Below the pieces are notes generated by a model that was not told the DNA's origin, searched no databases, and saw only the letters and a program-made list of their open reading frames with translations. Shown here piece by piece: positions 63,162-64,000 of a stretch of 64,000 nt of DNA. Source of the DNA: Roseateles toxinivorans (GTDB taxonomy: Bacteria; Pseudomonadota; Gammaproteobacteria; Burkholderiales; Burkholderiaceae_C). Both the position numbers and the translations under genes were made by a program. Every line of letters begins with the position of its first letter. Position 1 is the stretch's first letter. The stretch lies in the NCBI RefSeq assembly GCF_004362525.1, contig NZ_SNXS01000002.1, positions 248,001-312,000 on the forward strand. The letters are read 5' to 3'.

Positions 63162-64000
63162 TCATTGCGGCGCCGCGAAGTCGATCAGCACGCTTTTGAG
63201 GCGCAAATTGGCCTCAACCGCCTGGCGGCCCAGGTCCTTGCCGATGCCGGACTGGTGGTAGCCACCGGTCGGAATCACGAAGTCGGCCGAGCGCCCGTAG
63301 CGGTTGATCCACACTGTGCCGGCCGAGATCTGGCGCATCGCCCGCAGGGCACGGCCGATGTCCGCCGTGTGCACGCCGGCCGCCAGCCCGTAGTGCTCGT
63401 GGGCGGCCAGGGCCAGGCCTTCTTCCTCGGTGTCGAAGGTCTGCACCGTCAGCACCGGGCCGAAGATCTCTTCGACGACGGCGGGGTTGTCGGCGGCCAC
63501 GTTGGCTATCAGGGTGGGCAGGTAATAGGCCCCGTCGCCGCAGATTGTGCTGCGCAGGCCGCCGCCCAGAATCTGCGCCCCGGCTTGATCGGCGCGCCGC
63601 ACGATTGAATCGATGCGGCTTGCCTGCAACGCCGAGATGATGGGCGGCAGGGTCGCTGCCTCGTCCCAGGTGGCGCCTGGCCGCTGGGCGGCAAAGCGGG
63701 TCAGCAGGCCGTCGATCAGCGCCGGGGCGATGCCCTTCTGCACGATCAGCCGCGAGCCGGCCACGCAGACCTGGCCGGCATTGCCGGTGATGGCGCCGGC
63801 AATCAATCCGGTCAGCCGCTGCAGGTTGGGCGCATCGTCAAACACCAGCTGCGGGCTCTTGCCGCCCAGCTCAAGCGTCACCGGCTTGGGGCCGTGCAGC
63901 GCGCAGGCGGCCATGATGGCGGCTCCGGTGCGGGTGCTGCCGGTGAAGGTCATCTTGGCGATGCGCGGGTGGCGGCTCAGCGCGTCACCGGTGATGCGGC
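63162..64000 (-). CDS. Aldehyde dehydrogenase, C-terminal part
   Basis: The 3' part of an NAD(P)-dependent aldehyde dehydrogenase; the frame is open to the right edge (residues GDALSRHPRIAK precede the first internal Met), so roughly the first 200 residues lie outside. The catalytic glutamate is in LELGGKSP and the nucleophilic cysteine in GQVCVAGSR; EEIFGPV and the closing GIGKDLGRQAVE are typical. Its place upstream of the amine oxidoreductase suggests oxidation of the aminoaldehyde product. Confidence 0.9.
   Translation of the reverse strand, partial: RITGDALSRHPRIAKMTFTGSTRTGAAIMAACALHGPKPVTLELGGKSPQLVFDDAPNLQRLTGLIAGAITGNAGQVCVAGSRLIVQKGIAPALIDGLLTRFAAQRPGATWDEAATLPPIISALQASRIDSIVRRADQAGAQILGGGLRSTICGDGAYYLPTLIANVAADNPAVVEEIFGPVLTVQTFDTEEEGLALAAHEHYGLAAGVHTADIGRALRAMRQISAGTVWINRYGRSADFVIPTGGYHQSGIGKDLGRQAVEANLRLKSVLIDFAAPQ

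Overview
The window is GC-rich, dense, mostly leading-frame bacterial chromosome from a betaproteobacterium, most likely order Burkholderiales in the Roseateles/Pelomonas/Rubrivivax neighbourhood. This rests on the protein flavour (PEP-CTERM sorting tag, DUF2242 lipoprotein, type 2 ArgC, RnpA with a long insert, the HTH-fused aspartate carbamoyltransferase) and on gene order; no ribosomal RNA gene is present to settle it, and I see no tRNA gene either.

Layout. Positions 1-4.5 kb hold the end of a peptidase-type ABC exporter, two paralogous diguanylate cyclases and a cysteine-cluster protein. Positions 4.5-11.5 kb are a chromosome-maintenance block: mnmG, rsmG, parA, parB, with two perfect parS sites inside mnmG, a one-mismatch parS in rsmG, and a perfect DnaA box before mnmG; a GNAT gene, argC and an alpha/beta hydrolase separate parA from parB. 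Positions 11.7-16.6 kb carry the prkA-yeaH-spoVR stress operon. Positions 16.7-45 kb are a mosaic of metabolic, regulatory and accessory genes: an FAD oxidase, cobalamin adenosyltransferase, two WYL regulators, an HNH-like orphan, a PEP-CTERM protein, an AbrB/PIN toxin-antitoxin pair, DUF2157/DUF4401 membrane proteins, an ECF sigma factor with a YciI partner, an HTH-ATCase fusion, a mirror-image pair of LysR/EamA units, an S1/P1 nuclease overlapping an AlbA_2 ATPase-like gene, SUI1/YciH, a large propeller-GGDEF protein, and a small defence scar (TIGR02391-like ORF, mobile mystery proteins B and A, an hsdR fragment) directly beside gyrB.

Positions 45.3-55.8 kb are the replication origin region: gyrB, dnaN and dnaA run leftward; rpmH, rnpA, yidD, yidC and mnmE run rightward. 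The 832-bp dnaN-dnaA gap contains what I read as oriC, built from two tandem diverged copies of one module at an exact 309-bp period. Each copy has three DnaA-type boxes and a DnaA-trio-like element, and they share a conserved 19-bp block that is not a DnaA box. Positions 55.8-64 kb are a leftward catabolic cluster: aldehyde dehydrogenase, HAD hydrolase, amine-type FAD oxidoreductase and a four-gene Dpp/Opp-like ABC importer.

The strongest candidates for something undescribed are the duplicated oriC module and the HTH-ATCase gene, which has an inverted-repeat operator inside its own promoter and a second copy of the adjoining motif inside its coding sequence. Also notable is an AbrB antitoxin whose tail carries four identical 14-mers at about 64-bp spacing in three different reading frames.
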